Assembly: GCA_037974965.1 (NCBI GenBank)
Contig: JBBPFI010000004.1
Span: 434,001 to 498,000 of the forward strand
Length of the DNA: 64,000 bases
From: Dacryopinax spathularia
Taxonomy: Eukaryota > Basidiomycota > Dacrymycetes > Dacrymycetales > Dacrymycetaceae
Direction of reading: 5' to 3'
Part shown: positions 1-11,132 of the stretch, in pieces
Position numbering within the stretch: the stretch's first letter is position 1
Layout of the letters: every line of letters begins with the position of its first letter
Notes under the pieces: model-generated
The model's database searches: none
Told to the model about the DNA's origin: nothing
The model's input: only the letters and a program-made list of their open reading frames with translations
Made by a program: the position numbers and the translations under genes

Positions 1-1895
1 CAATTTACCCCTTTGGCGTCATCCAGATTCTTGCAGACAAAGCCAACTTCACAAAGGAGGCATTGTTCGCGCGGACATGTGGACGCAACATGCGATTGTG
101 CAACTTTGTGAATCGGTCGGGTAAAGAATAGAATCTGTAGCAACGGGTTGGTGTAGCAGTTCAAGATGTGCGTTTCTAGACCGCTGTATGGTGTGCGATT
201 ATAGCGCCTGTATCGTATTAGTCTCTTTCAACGGATGCGGCAATTCTGATGTACTGACTCGAAATCAAAGTCTTCCACCCCGAAATGCGAATATTCAATA
301 TCCACCTTCCTGTAGTGTTTCGGAATTTGATCGTCCTGTCCATCCGTTACTGGGGAAGAAGCCTAACGAAAGCACTTCAGGACGATTTCGGCCACGTCTG
401 TATTAACTCTACCTCAACAGCACCGCGCCTGGCCCTCTCGCTCTTGAATTTTGCTTGCTTTGCCTCTTCTTTCTTGGCGACAACGTTTCGGCGCCCTCGA
501 AGCTCACGGGGCAAAGCTGCCCAACCGACAAAGTCGACCACCTTCATAGACGACAGCACCTGCTGCGGTATCTTCGGGGGTGGGTAGCAGGGCTCAAGAC
601 CAGGAGCAAACGACGTAGTCCACCGTGACAAAAGCGGGGTCGTATAGTAGGGCATTCCAACCATATTCAGCGGGCTGGACCTGGTTTAGCAAAGACCACC
701 TTTGTAGAGTGGGGAACATGCGAACGTATTATCACTCCATTCAATCTCGGGCGGCTGTTCTGGCACATCTGGCACCTCACCCGGCATGCCGCTAGATCCG
801 TTGAACGGCACTCGTTCATCCTCCGCCGTGGAGGTAAGCAAGTGGACCAGACCTTCCGCATCACCGAATCCCACATAAGTGCCATTTGCCGAAATGGCAC
901 TACTTGTCAAGTATGATGTAATGTCGAGCTAGGAACACATTTCAATGGACTCAAGGTATGAGAGCAATAAACGTACCTGATGGAATTCGCCGCTATCGTT
1001 CTGATTGCTTATGTCAACACCATGAACCAGGCCTGTACTTGAAGCCACAAAGATCATAGTTGAGCGATTGGGATGGACGTTGATGAACGCAGGTGCAGAG
1101 AAAGGGACAGGAGACAACGGTCGCAGACTTCGCAGGTCGTACAATTTCACCAGAGGCTCCGGATACGGCCGTCCTTGCCTGCAGCCACGTAAGTTGGAGC
1201 GTCAAGCGCATATAGTGACCGCAATCGATACCTCATATTCAGGCCAACGGAGAATGTAAAGTTCCCGCTGACTTCGAGACATTGAACGGCGCCGTTATGT
1301 GCCTTGACCTCTGCCGTACTGTGCACAAGACCGCGAGCCTGACGAAGATCATAGGTGCGCAAGTAGCCGTCCGTAGCACCGGTCACCACGCTACCGCTGG
1401 ATGAAGACCGCATTTGGGTAATCGGTGCTGAGGTGGGAATCTGGCGCGATACGGTTCCAGTTGGAACGGAGAGTTCCTGGATAGCGCTCGCCGTCGCAAG
1501 CAGGACACCAGTCGACGACGTAGGGTGGTTGGCGAACGTTGATAAAGGCAATAGCGATCTGTACATTCGATAAGATACCAGTTATTTCAATATGTAGAAC
1601 AATAGGCGCGCCTGTAATACCATCGCGGAACGCCGCCCCGCGTCCTCCCACCTACTCCTGCACTGCAGATACTCCGGATCTCCCTGTCCGTGATGATGAT
1701 CCTCTGGACACCGGGCGGAGGCACTGGATGTCCAGCCACAGGATACCGAACGCTCGAGGGTGTAAGACCATTGTAAGCTGAGACGATGCCAGATGCTGAT
1801 CCAGACCATAACGTGTCCGAGAACGGGTCGAACGCCAGCGCCGACACGGGCTCAGGCGTGAAGGTCAACGGCGGGACCGTGTGGTACGCCGACAT
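1..1895 (-). CDS. PAN2: PAN2, catalytic subunit of the PAN poly(A)-nuclease (partial)
   Basis: Subunit of the cytoplasmic PAN2-PAN3 deadenylase that trims mRNA poly(A) tails. The ATG is at 1895 and the gene runs leftward off the window, so the C-terminal exonuclease domain is not present here. The first ~350 residues form the WD40-like region (for example TGATDGYLRTYDLR, then FVASSTGLVHGVD). The linker carries the PAN2-typical VGMPYYTTPLLSRW near 650. After further short introns come YRKVDIEYSHFGVEDFDF (near 310-260), then YNRTPYSGLETHIL and CLLCEVGF near the left edge, which belong to the pseudo-ubiquitin-hydrolase domain. Clear introns lie near 1160-1210, 915-975, 680-730 and 205-255. The join between exons 1 and 2 (about 1570-1630) does not resolve cleanly by eye. 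Shares a 201-bp divergent promoter with the monooxygenase. Confidence 0.85.
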
Positions 1896-2096
1896 TCCCG
1901 CCGTCCAAACCGAAGGGGTATTTCCACAAACGAGCCCTTGTCAACAAGTCGACAGTACGACCTTCAGGAGGCCATGGGCGATCAGTACCGAAGATGAGGG
2001 TCGATCGAGGTGATCGTCCAAGAGGTGGCGAGTGATGTCCCAGGCCCTCTTCCCTGGACCTCCGCGACGCGGTTTACCGCCTGCCTACTACACCCC

Positions 2097-4368
2097 ATGC
2101 CTCGCGTCGTGATCATCGGCGCCGGTCCCGCAGGACTAGTTACCTGCAAACATCTACTGGAGGCCAGCAACGAGACGTTTCCTCTTGAGCCTATCGTGCT
2201 GGAGCAGGAGGATGAGATAGGAGGAACATTCAAGTTAGTCCACCGTCCTCTCAGGCCGATCATCTCATGCGCGGACATTATTGAGCGGCGACCTTTCTCA
2301 GGTACAGGTCATACGAAGTTGGTCCCATAGATCAGTCCCAGGATTATCCCTAATCGCGACGTCATAGAATGCAAATCTTGTCTCCTCGAAGCAGTTGACC
2401 TGCTTCTCTGACTGGCGACTACCTCTGGATCATCCGGATCATCTAACCCTGGAGCAATATGTCGACTACCTGAAGTCCTACGCTGAGCACTTCAAGGTGC
2501 TTGAGCGCATTCAGACAGGTTGCCGTGTTGTCCATATCAGCAGGGGCCCGGATGGTAAGGGCCATAAGGTTGATTATACTCGGAAATCCGAGGATGGCGC
2601 CTGGAAAACGGAGACCGAAACTATCTTCGCCGACTACCTGGCCATATGCACCGGGTTGCACGTCATACCGTCTATTCCGTCAATACCTGGCATCGAGCAT
2701 GTGCAAGCGCAGAATGTGTCCTACGGAGAAAAAACTCCGAAGCCGGAGATATTTCACTCGAGCGAGTACAAGAAGCGCTCACAGCTGACGGGACGGCGTG
2801 TCATGATCCTAGGCTGTGGAGAGACTGGAATGGATCTTGCTTATGAGGTGAGCGACATGCCATACCCTACTGTATCACCTTGTATTCATCGCTTGCAGGC
2901 TGCCAAAGCGAAGGCAAAGCAAGTGGTTCTCTGTCACAGAGACGGATTCCTCTCGTTTCCCAAAGTCATAGTGAGTCCGGGACGTACCCTTCACCCGAAC
3001 TGTCCAGAGTTGAACGCCCGTCATCGGGACCCAGAACGACTTCACGGTAAGGACGTTTGCTCATGTGAATGGATACTTCTGATCTTCCCGCAGCTATTCG
3101 GAATGACCTTCAAGGGTAATCTGCCAATCGACGGGCTTATCACAAACTTGTTCGAAACCGCCTACGTACATCCTTGGATCGCACAACGTCGCATCCGCTG
3201 GCAGTAGGTCTATACACTTACACATCTAATCCGATTTCTAATGCGTAAGCAGTGTCAGCGACTTCGTGATCAAACGCGTCTTGTGGCTACTGACTGGTAC
3301 ACAAGCCGGGTGTAATCAGTGGGCCGGTGAACTCCCGCCAGAGCGATTGGGCCGTGCCTACGTCTTCCTCAACAAGGTGGGTCGACCCTTGGAAATGATA
3401 AGATCCTACTCATTAGTTCCTAGTCACACAAGGCCATGCCCTACATCAATCGTCCTTTCCGGCATCGCTCGCGGGTCATGCAGCTCATCTCTCACTACGA
3501 AGAAGACCCAGCAGATATGCCACCGAACACGGACTTCGTCGTAGACTTAGCTCCATTTCCATCCAAATTCCTTCCTTCCGGCCAAGCGGTATTCCCTATC
3601 AACTGGAGGAAGGAATCGAAGCGCATACAAACTGTCGAAGTCAAGCCGGATATGATAATTTACGCCACCGGGTATACCCAAAAGTTCGACTGGTTTGAGC
3701 CTGGTCAAGGGTATGCTGGTGTGGGTGAACAGGATGTTCGCGAAGTATTCAAAGCTGGAGATGAAAGCGTTGCATACATTGGCTTCGTACGACCTGGCGT
3801 CGGTAGGTGGAATCGGGTCCGTCTACCGAATTGATGTTCTTACTTCTTAAGGTGCTATACCACCCATTGCGGAGATGCAAGCAATGTTTTGGATTGCGAT
3901 TCTGACTGGAAAAGCGAAAGTACCGACAACTCCGGAACATTACCACCTGCTACAGTCGAAGACCGCTCGGATAAGATATGGTGTCGATCACGGCGCGGTA
4001 CGTACCTTGACAGCACGCAATGTGAAATTACTAACGTATTCTAGTACATGAGCCAACTCGCTCGCGATATCGGGGCCGCGCCGGACATTTTCGAACTCTA
4101 CCGCGTGCACGGCTGGCACGTTTTCTGGTCGTATGTCTTCGGAGCTGCCTTCGTGTCTTATTATCGGCTGTTGGGTCCTTTCCCGTCTGAAAAGGCACCA
4201 GAGATCGCCAAGACGGAACTGTGGGAAGCCATCCTACGCCGAGGTATAGGCGGGAACCTGTTCATGGGCCTCATCCCCATGGTCTTCTACGGTTTGGTCT
4301 CGGGCCTGGCCTGGTCCGTAGAATCAGCTTGGCGATTGCTACACTTCCAAACGCCGAGACTTCATTAG
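2097..4368 (+). CDS. Flavin-containing monooxygenase-like FAD oxidoreductase
   Basis: Probable FAD- and NADPH-dependent monooxygenase (dimethylaniline/FMO family); the substrate cannot be told from sequence. The start at 2097 puts the FAD dinucleotide motif GAGPAG at residues 8-13. The N-terminal GGTFKYRSYE block is rebuilt by splicing 2234-2301 and 2318-2367. Further on are an FMO-type block (EIFHSSEYK) and the NADPH-binding GCGETG. Later conserved blocks are DGLITNLFETAYVHPW, GTQAGCNQW and the IYATGYTQKFDWFEP block, with IGFVRPGVGAIPPIAEMQA after that. Other introns are at 2848-2898 and about 3207-3259, 3378-3432, 3803-3851 and 4000-4045. The join near 3046-3093 is uncertain because the obvious GT-AG pair breaks frame. 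The C-terminal ~100 residues include a hydrophobic stretch (near 4250-4310) that could anchor it to a membrane. Confidence 0.85.
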
Positions 4369-4643
4369 CCCTCCCATGCGATATCAACATTCCGAACTCC
4401 TGTATTCCCTGTTAGACACACATTGTAACAATCAGCTATCGTGTTTCCGATCGAGCTGGGTCGGCATCAGGGCGCGAAACCAAGACGCCGTCTCATGCAC
4501 GGGACCAATCGCGTGGCAGTGGGCTTCCTGTCCCTTGCACCCTTCGCCCTCCGTTCCCTGCCTCACCCACCGCATACACGCTGCATACTCTTATTTAACA
4601 CTCGCTGGTGGTATCACCTCTCGGGCCCGTGCAGACGGCGGCC

Positions 4644-7535
4644 ATGTCCGATCCAGAGCATCAGGAGCCGGCCAGGCCGGATGTTTCCGAAGCTCAGCAC
4701 GAAGATATCCCTGGGGGATTTGGCGAACCAACCGAAGAGTTAGCACCGGTTTCCGAACCTCAGCTTACGGTCGAGGGGCAGAACGTCCAAGATAATCCTG
4801 CAGATGCAAAGGAGGAGGAACCGAGGGCTGATGAATCGACCGCTGTGGACGCGGCGGTGCAGGTGGACGATGCTTCGCTGGCGCCTTCCGAGGCCAAGCA
4901 ACCCGAACTTGGCGATCCGGATGCGCCCCATCTGTTGGTCATCGAGTCCCTACGAGCTCAGACGACCGATCTTATCTCGCAAGTTACGCAGCTGAACGCC
5001 AAACTCGTCAAGTCCTACGATCGAGTGTCCGATCTGGAAGATGACCTGCACGTCACCAACCAGAATCTCCGGGCTGCGAAGCTCAAGATCACGGCGCTCG
5101 AGCTCGAGCGTACGGAGCATCTCTCTGCACTTAACACCGGTCTCCTGGTTGAGAAAGAGCATGTTACTCAAGAGCTCAAAAGCATGATGGAACGGGTGAC
5201 GGAGGAGGCGGCCCAGCGTGGTCAAGCTGAAAGCGCCAAGCAGGCGATCGAGAAGGACTTGGACGACCTGAGTGCCAGCTTGTTCTCTCAGGCGAACGCC
5301 ATGGTTGCGGAAGCTCGGGTCGACCGTGCTCGAGCTTCTCGACGTCTAGCGGAATGTGAAGAGGCGTTGAAGGGTGCTGAGGAGGTTGTGATGATGGTGC
5401 AAAAGCAGATGCAGGAGCTGCGGGAGGAGAAGGAGCGTAGTGATCGAGAGGTGGAGAGGATGAAGGAGTTGACTGGAAAGGGGAAATACGTGGAGAAGGA
5501 GAAGGAGATGATTGTTCTCCCTTTGCGGCTTATGAACTCGCATCTGCCGTACAAGGAGTTCATCGACTTTGTCAATCACCTACGCGGTATCCGGCCAACC
5601 ACTCAAACACCTCCGCCCATAAACACTCTCCTCACTCTTCCCTTCCTTGCACGGCTGATCACCGAGGATACGTGAGTCGCACTTGTCACGAACTGTAGTT
5701 GCGCACTGACATTCCGCAGAGACTCGACCGTGCGGTTCGATCTCGCTCCATCTCTCAATTGGCTAACGAGGCGATCCTTCACCACTGCTATTCAGCAGGG
5801 ACTCCTTCTCATCGAGCCGCTCCACACCTCCTCGCTCCAGATCGAATCTGCATCAATTCTGACGTTCTCATCTTCATCCGAAGTGCTTTGCGGCCTGTGT
5901 GGTTGCCCAGTATTTGGGCAGCCCCACCGAGCGCCCGGTGCTGCGGGAAGTCTGCCCATACAGGCTTCCGCTATCAAGACAAACCCAGCGGGCACAAATT
6001 CCACCTCTTCTTGGAGTACCTCTCGCTTCCTCAAATCAAACCCACTCGCAGCCTTGAACAATAACCGGTCCGGATCCACGCCTAATGCAGCATCATTGAC
6101 CACCCCTCCTCCAACTCCCCTCCCTGACGCCATCATCCACGTCTTCCGCCTATCAACCCCACCTTCTCAGAAACCTGCAAGCCCATACCCACTATGTCAG
6201 TCCGGCTGGTGCCTCGCCCGACTGCGAACGACATGCGAGTTGTGGGGCTTCGTGCGCCGAGGGGTCATCGACCATGTTTGGGAGGATGACACTCCGGCCA
6301 GCATTACAGCAACACCTCCGATTCCTCCACCAAGAAAACGTATGACCAGCAGAATGGGTTTCTGGGGCATGGGGAGCTCAGAACAAGTTGCCGCAACACC
6401 CATGGCCCCGTCTGCTTCCGCACCCGGTACAGGTGCCCCGCCTGGCAATGATGGCAAACCTCCTTTGCCACCTCGAAGACATTCGGAGACTCCGAGTACC
6501 CCAACCACTCCGCCTGTGAGGAGGAAGGTGCCGCCAATCCCGCACCCGGCGGTCGTCCAAACGCCTCCCACACCCGCAGCCACGCAGAACGGTGAGGCGG
6601 AGAAGCCTAGCACGACAGTCTTGGACAGCACTGCTGAGGCTGCATCCGCACCAACGTCCACCGATGAGCCGAGCGCTGAGACCCAGGAGGTAAAGGAGGT
6701 AGTTCCCGAAGGAGATGATGTGGTTGTGAAACTCGAGCCGCTGAAAGAAGCGACTGAGGAAAGTGCTGCACAGCCTCCGTCAGACGCCGCTGTGGCTGAG
6801 GAAGAGCACTCTGTCGAAGCCAAGGCAGCGGAACATTCATCTTCCGATGTCCCTCATGTCAACGGGGATCGCCCAGGTACGCCGCCTCAAAGCGCCGTCA
6901 CGGAAAGTCCTACTACTCCCATGACCGCGCCGCCGCCCATTCCGCGACGAGCTGCTGCGCGTAACCGTGGTACTCCTGGTACTCCGAGTGCTGTTACTCC
7001 AGGTGGCTCCCCTGCAAAACTGGCTTCGCCACTGCCCGCGTCCCCGACAAAGGAGACTGCTCCAGGAACGTCTTCAACCGAGGTCACCCCTCCACGAGTC
7101 ACATCCGATGCTGAAAATGATGATTTCCTTTCCGCACCGTCCTCGCCCAAGGAGAAGGCCACCGCCACCACAGGACCAGACGTCTCTCCTTTGGACAGCC
7201 CTTCTGCGGCGCCCAAAACCGAAGACGGGGCGCCTACCACCAACGGTCTCTCTGACCATATACCCGAGATCTCCACTGTTCCGCAAACCGTCGAAGAGAA
7301 AGCTCGAATCCCGCCTCCCATGCCTCCTCGCCGTCCCGCACCTCCAAAAATAGACGACATGCCTGCTCCCGTCCCCGCCCCGCCTGTCACCCTCTCAGAG
7401 GAAGTTGGATTCACCAGTGACGCGACGTGGGAAGAGAAGGCGTGGCGCGAGATTGTTCGTTTGAAAGAAGATATGTTCCTTGCCCGTATAGGGGCCGTTA
7501 GAGCTGATCCTGCGAGTGTTGTTGGTGCTTCGTAG
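4644..7535 (+). CDS. SEC2/Rabin-type Rab GTPase exchange factor
   Basis: Predicted GDP/GTP exchange factor for the exocytic Rab (Sec4/Rab8 class), acting on secretory vesicles. It has two exons split by a 48-nt intron (5672-5719), giving about 947 residues. Residues ~95-285 form a long heptad-rich coiled coil typical of the Sec2 domain (ESLRAQTTDLISQVTQ onward). A conserved block follows the intron (RFDLAPSLNWLTRR), and then a Cys-containing stretch (SGWCLARLRTTCELWGFVRR) that resembles the C-terminal region shared by Rabin8 and GRAB. The last ~400 residues are low-complexity Pro/Ser/Thr/Glu sequence with PPxxPPRRP repeats, probably disordered SH3-binding material. A start 36 nt upstream (4608) is in frame, but the 4644 ATG gives the usual MSD-type acidic N-terminus. 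A SEC2 name fits by domain order; orthology needs a search. Confidence 0.78.
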
Positions 7536-7819
7536 TGTCTTGTTTGTTCTCAATTTGCGCAGGTCGTGTCCCTTTGTAGCCCGTATCATACATATATCCA
7601 ATTTGCATGCTGTTTGATTCCTCTTAGTGATTGTTGCTCCCATGTATGGTCAGAAGAGGGTCACTTTCCTCGTTCACATCAGTGCGCGATTGAAAGCACG
7701 CTCCCCATTATCGCATCAAATTCCTATCCTAAAATGGAAAGCATATCGCCACAATCTCACGAAGAAACAACCTCGGTACTTTTCGTCGACCGTAGAAGGG
7801 TATGAGGCCAAAAAAGCAA
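7536..7819. other. Intergenic, SEC2-like 3' side and 5S terminator
   Basis: No supported protein gene. The stretch ends with the T-rich tail of the minus-strand 5S gene: read on that strand, the bases just after the 5S body contain a run of six T (7810-7815), a normal RNA polymerase III stop. Confidence 0.6.
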
Positions 7820-7937
7820 AACCACAGCACCCAGGATTCCCGCGTGGTCCCCCACCGTGGTACTAACCGGGCGGCACACTGGTTAACTGCGCAGATCGGA
7901 CGGGATGCGGTGCTTTCAGTGTCCTATGGCCGTGGAT
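7820..7937 (-). rRNA. 5S ribosomal RNA (copy 1)
   Basis: A 118-nt fungal 5S rRNA gene on the minus strand, starting atccacggccataggac at 7937 and ending gggtgctgtggtt at 7820. The internal control region (cgcagttaaccag ... gttagtaccacggtggggga) is intact, as expected for a gene read by polymerase III with TFIIIA. It is followed by a T-run terminator. By eye it is identical over its length to the second copy 22 kb away on the opposite strand. It stands alone between two protein genes rather than in an rDNA repeat. Confidence 0.95.
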
Positions 7938-8311
7938 ACCATGACAGCGTTGTGTACACATAAGTACTGTGGAATCGACTACCTTCCTCCGATCAAACTG
8001 GCACTCATTTGACGTATGGATTGATCTCTACCATAGTGTAAGGGTATGGAACGATGGTGATTCCAACCGCGCGAGTCGGCTGGTGGCAGAACCGCTCAGA
8101 AGACATGAGAATGTGGCTGAGTCAGCTGGATGACATCATCCGCTCGACCCTGAACCTGCGCCGACATTTCCCGTTCAGGCGACGTCGGCAGCTTACACCA
8201 TCCTTGCGCACTCCTTTCTCGTCTCATCCACTACACGACACTCGTTGTAAGCATTGTTGTTCCTGTTAACTTGAATTTCTTGTTGATCTTCTCTGTTGCA
8301 GCGCAACCAAA
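7938..8311 (+). promoter_or_regulatory. COX17 upstream region with a 5' UTR intron
   Basis: No separate gene is seen. A likely 5' UTR intron runs 8247-8301 (gtaagc ... ttgcag), ending 10 nt before the COX17 start codon, so transcription should begin upstream of 8247. The rest is the spacer between the 5S gene and COX17. Confidence 0.5.
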
Positions 8312-8588
8312 ATGTCGTCCTTGACAACTGCCAACACACCTAAGCCGGAGACGTCGCCCAAGCTGGTCAACCCGCTCAACCCGGAGGGGCTCAAGCCGTG
8401 CGTCCTACCTTGCTTACTTGCGTCTCGCAGATACTGAGAACCAAATCAGATGCTGCGCATGCCCCGAGACGAAGGCGGCACGGGATGCATGCTTCTTGAA
8501 CAACGACTCTAACGTTGCGACGGAGGTGTGCAAGAACCTCGTTCAGGCGCATATTGCTTGCATGCGGGGATATGGATTCAACATCTGA
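8312..8588 (+). CDS. COX17: Cox17, mitochondrial copper chaperone
   Basis: Small intermembrane-space copper carrier that hands copper to Sco1 and Cox11 for cytochrome c oxidase assembly. Two exons (8312-8397 and 8450-8588) code for 74 residues; the 52-nt intron splits the codon for the Pro before the first Cys pair. The protein carries KPCCACPETKAARDACF, with the copper-binding CC and the first CX9C-type spacing, followed by a second CX9C pair (VCKNLVQAHIACM) and the family ending GYGF. Size and cysteine pattern match the family fully. The N-terminal ~25 residues are an unstructured Ser/Thr/Pro leader. It converges on the kinase gene to its right. Confidence 0.95.
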
Positions 8589-8740
8589 GCGACGTCTTCC
8601 TCAGAGATACGAACGAGCGCGGAGAGAGGAGGTCTAGAGGATGTAGATGGACGCTCAAGGCGAAGACAATGTATCATACCTCGCATCCCCACTCAATGGA
8701 AGAAATCATCCATTCCTTCATGCTGTGTAAGGTACCGTGT

Positions 8741-9833
8741 TCATGACCCTTGTCCAGCGACAGAACCGCCAGCAATCTGCTCTACCTCCGCCCGTCTACC
8801 TTTCAAGAGTTGTAACAATGTCCGCAGCCCAAATATTACACCTTCGTCCGGTCCCTGACCTGGTGCAGGTCTCGTATGCGCGAAGTCGATCAGCCGGACG
8901 AGCCACGGTGCCCTGCCCGTCCCCTCAGGCTCGCTCTCCTCGTCCATATCCTCGTCCTCATCGTCTCCCTCCCCATCTTGTGGACCATCGGCGGCAGACT
9001 GCGCCTCCTCCATCCTCTTCAGCGCCTCCCTCAGCGCCTGCTCTTGCCCCTCATAGACGATCAGAACGCTTCCCCCAATCATACGGATCTCAGTCTTTTG
9101 CAGCACTTCAATCAGTTCTTCTATGTCTTCTTCGATCCCTCGAAGGACTTCTACTAGCAGGTCTGGTGGAAGACCAGAAGAGGTGGGAGATGTTGAGCAG
9201 GGGAAGAAAGTGCTGATTCCTGAAGGTAGCTGGTCGACCGTGAGCGCACGACCATACTTTTTCGGGTACACGCTGTATTCGCCTGTAGTACGGTCATATA
9301 CCTGGACAGAGTAAGTGCCATGAACGATCCCTTCAAAGGACGCAATGACATACATGAAAGCCGGTCAATCGTATGCCAGTTTCCCCGCTCGTTGTCTCCC
9401 TCGCTCGCTGCTCCATCCTCGTTCGCTTCTCCGGCGTAGCAGACTCATCATATAGCACCTTCCCCAGCTTCACATCCAACACATTCGCCTTAACAAAGTA
9501 CTGGCACAGGTTCTCCAATACCAAGCTCTCCGACCCCGTCGGTCCCACAGAAGGGGCAGGAACAAACGTCCCATTAGATCCGGCCATCCCCTCGAGCCGG
9601 AGTGTACCGTACAGCTGCGGAACCCATTCCCGTAGTTGAGCCAATGCTGGGTTCGAGTTTAGCGCCTCGTAGAATTCTCGCTCGGTCGGGAGGATCTTCT
9701 TGATTACGAAGGACCCGTCGGCGGTGAGCTCGAGTGTGCCAGGGTGGCCGCCCACTTGAAGCGGCACGGAGGATGGCCCAGCGGCGGGAGCATCAGATGA
9801 GTTTGTTGGTGGAGATACGAATTTGATGTTCAT
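8741..9833 (-). CDS. Inositol polyphosphate multikinase (IPMK/Arg82 family)
   Basis: Kinase that phosphorylates inositol tris- and tetrakisphosphates in the phosphate signalling pathway, usually nuclear. Exons are 9833-9354 and 9301-8741, joined across a 52-nt intron to read TGFHVYDRTTGEYSVYP; about 346 residues. The inositol-binding motif region is ANVLDVKLGK, where the family PxxxDxKxG has Ala in place of the leading Pro. Later come the ATP-site strand SVLIVYEG and the metal-binding LIDFAHTR. An acidic insert (DEDEDMDEESEPE) lies before the IDF motif, as in yeast Arg82. An upstream in-frame Met at 9950 would add 39 residues not typical of the family, so 9833 is preferred. The kinase is the IPMK branch rather than IP6K by its short length; a search would settle this. 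Confidence 0.85.
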
Positions 9834-10537
9834 AGCAGCCGTTATAGGCGCAAAGAAGTATTTCGAAGCGATCGTGTAAGCAAGAACGTGTGGAGCGGCG
9901 TAAAGCGTGATTGAGCGTAGCGTGCAGAATGGCGAGCAGCATGCCTTCACAAAAATGGCACGCCGTCGTCGTCAGGGTTGAGTCCTGGGCGCTTCTTTTT
10001 TCCTTGAACAATGACGTCCATCACCGAGACAACATACTCTGTGGCATACTCATACATGCAAAGCGCTTTGCCCGCTCTTATGCACGAGAAACGGCATGTG
10101 TTACATGTGAGGACGCAAGCTTGGAATAATGGCGCTTCGAGTTGAAACGCAGTTACACAGTCTGCTTCCTTCCTGCTCGGCGCTGATCTCAAGAAATTTC
10201 TGCTCTGGCGTCGTGTCCGCATGCCGCAAGACCGGATCTCTTCTACCTCTCTACTTATCGCACGCTCCATGTGATCGACACTTCATAATATGCTTCTCCC
10301 GTGATGGTCTGGTCTGGCTGCTACTGCGGGCGGCGCGCTCGCGTGACGCAGGCTTACTAGTGACGATCAGGCTGTCTCACGGGCGGCTACAAAGAACGCC
10401 CTCCAAATGCACTTCGACTCTGGTGGCTACAGGCTCATCCTAGCTGGGCATCGCAGTGTATAAATGCCCTCGAATTCTTGCGTATTCCTACCCATCACCA
10501 CATCCACTCATCTCTTCCTGTCCCCTTCCCGGGACGC
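9834..10537. other. Intergenic region upstream of the kinase and of the hairpin array
   Basis: No protein gene is supported. It should hold the kinase promoter (minus strand) and, at its right end, the TATA-containing promoter of the array. Small open frames here lack any recognisable motif. Confidence 0.5.
10459..10464 (+). promoter_or_regulatory. TATA box ahead of the hairpin array
   Basis: A perfect TATAAA lies ~75-80 nt upstream of the first repeat unit, followed by a pyrimidine-rich, CCATC/CACATCCACTC-type stretch resembling a fungal RNA polymerase II start region. It supports, but does not prove, transcription rightward through the array. Confidence 0.4.
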
Positions 10538-11132
10538 GGAGGACGGCTCAGCATTCCCACCATTCGCACTGCAGTCTGACCATGTTCCGGACGACACGTC
10601 TTTCTCAACGCTACTTCGGCATGGTCTCAGGGTGTAGGGTCAATGTGTGATTGCTGGGTTTGTCCTTCCGGTCTCTTTCTCGCTCTCCTGCCAATTGGCT
10701 TCTCATTGCCCCGCTGTTGGACTCTTCCCTCGCTCTGGACGTTGTTTATCTTGCCCTATTGGACGGAGCCGCATTCCCACCATTCGCACTGCAGTCTGAC
10801 CATGTTTCCAGTCGAGGTTTCTTTCGACCGCCTGACTCGACATGGTCTCAGGGTGTAGGGTCAATGTGTGATTGTGGCTCTCGTCCTTGCTGAGGTATCC
10901 TATCGTGCCGACCTACGCTCGAACTGCTGCTCCTGGACGCTCTATGCTGGTACTTCTTGCTTACTCGGTCTAAGGCTTGTCTATAGGCTTACAAGGCACT
11001 CAGTGGAGGATGGTCCAGCATTCCCACCATTCGCACTGCAGTCTGACCATGGTTTCAGCGGCGCCTGAAAAGGCGTCCTGCTGGCATGGTCTCAGGGTGT
11101 AGGGTCAATGTGTGATTGCGAAATTCGTCCTC
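10538..11132 (+). repeat. Three tandem hairpin units with conserved arms and variable cores (candidate structured ncRNA)
   Basis: Three units (10538-10668, 10761-10886, 11006-11132) start 223 and 245 bp apart. Each has an identical 33-bp left arm (starting CATTCCCACCATTCGCACTG; at 10552, 10772, 11019) and an identical 34-bp right arm (starting CATGGTCTCAGGGTGTAGGG; at 10620, 10841, 11085). Between them lies a 33-36 nt core that differs in all three. The arms can pair: CATTCCCACC with GGTgtaGGGtcAATG, and GACCATG with CATGGTC. Outside the arms, GGAGGAC/GTCCTTC (unit 1), GGACG/CGTCC (unit 2) and GAGGATG/CGTCCTC (unit 3) can close the base although the bases differ. The unit 3 core adds CAGCGGCGCC/GGCGTC..GCTG. 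The spacers are diverged and encode no known protein. The family is unknown; a polymerase II transcript carrying several hairpins is the simplest reading. Confidence 0.7.

Noticed and set aside
5288-5579. Leucine- and serine-rich minus-strand frames
   Set aside because: Antisense shadow of the SEC2-like coiled coil.
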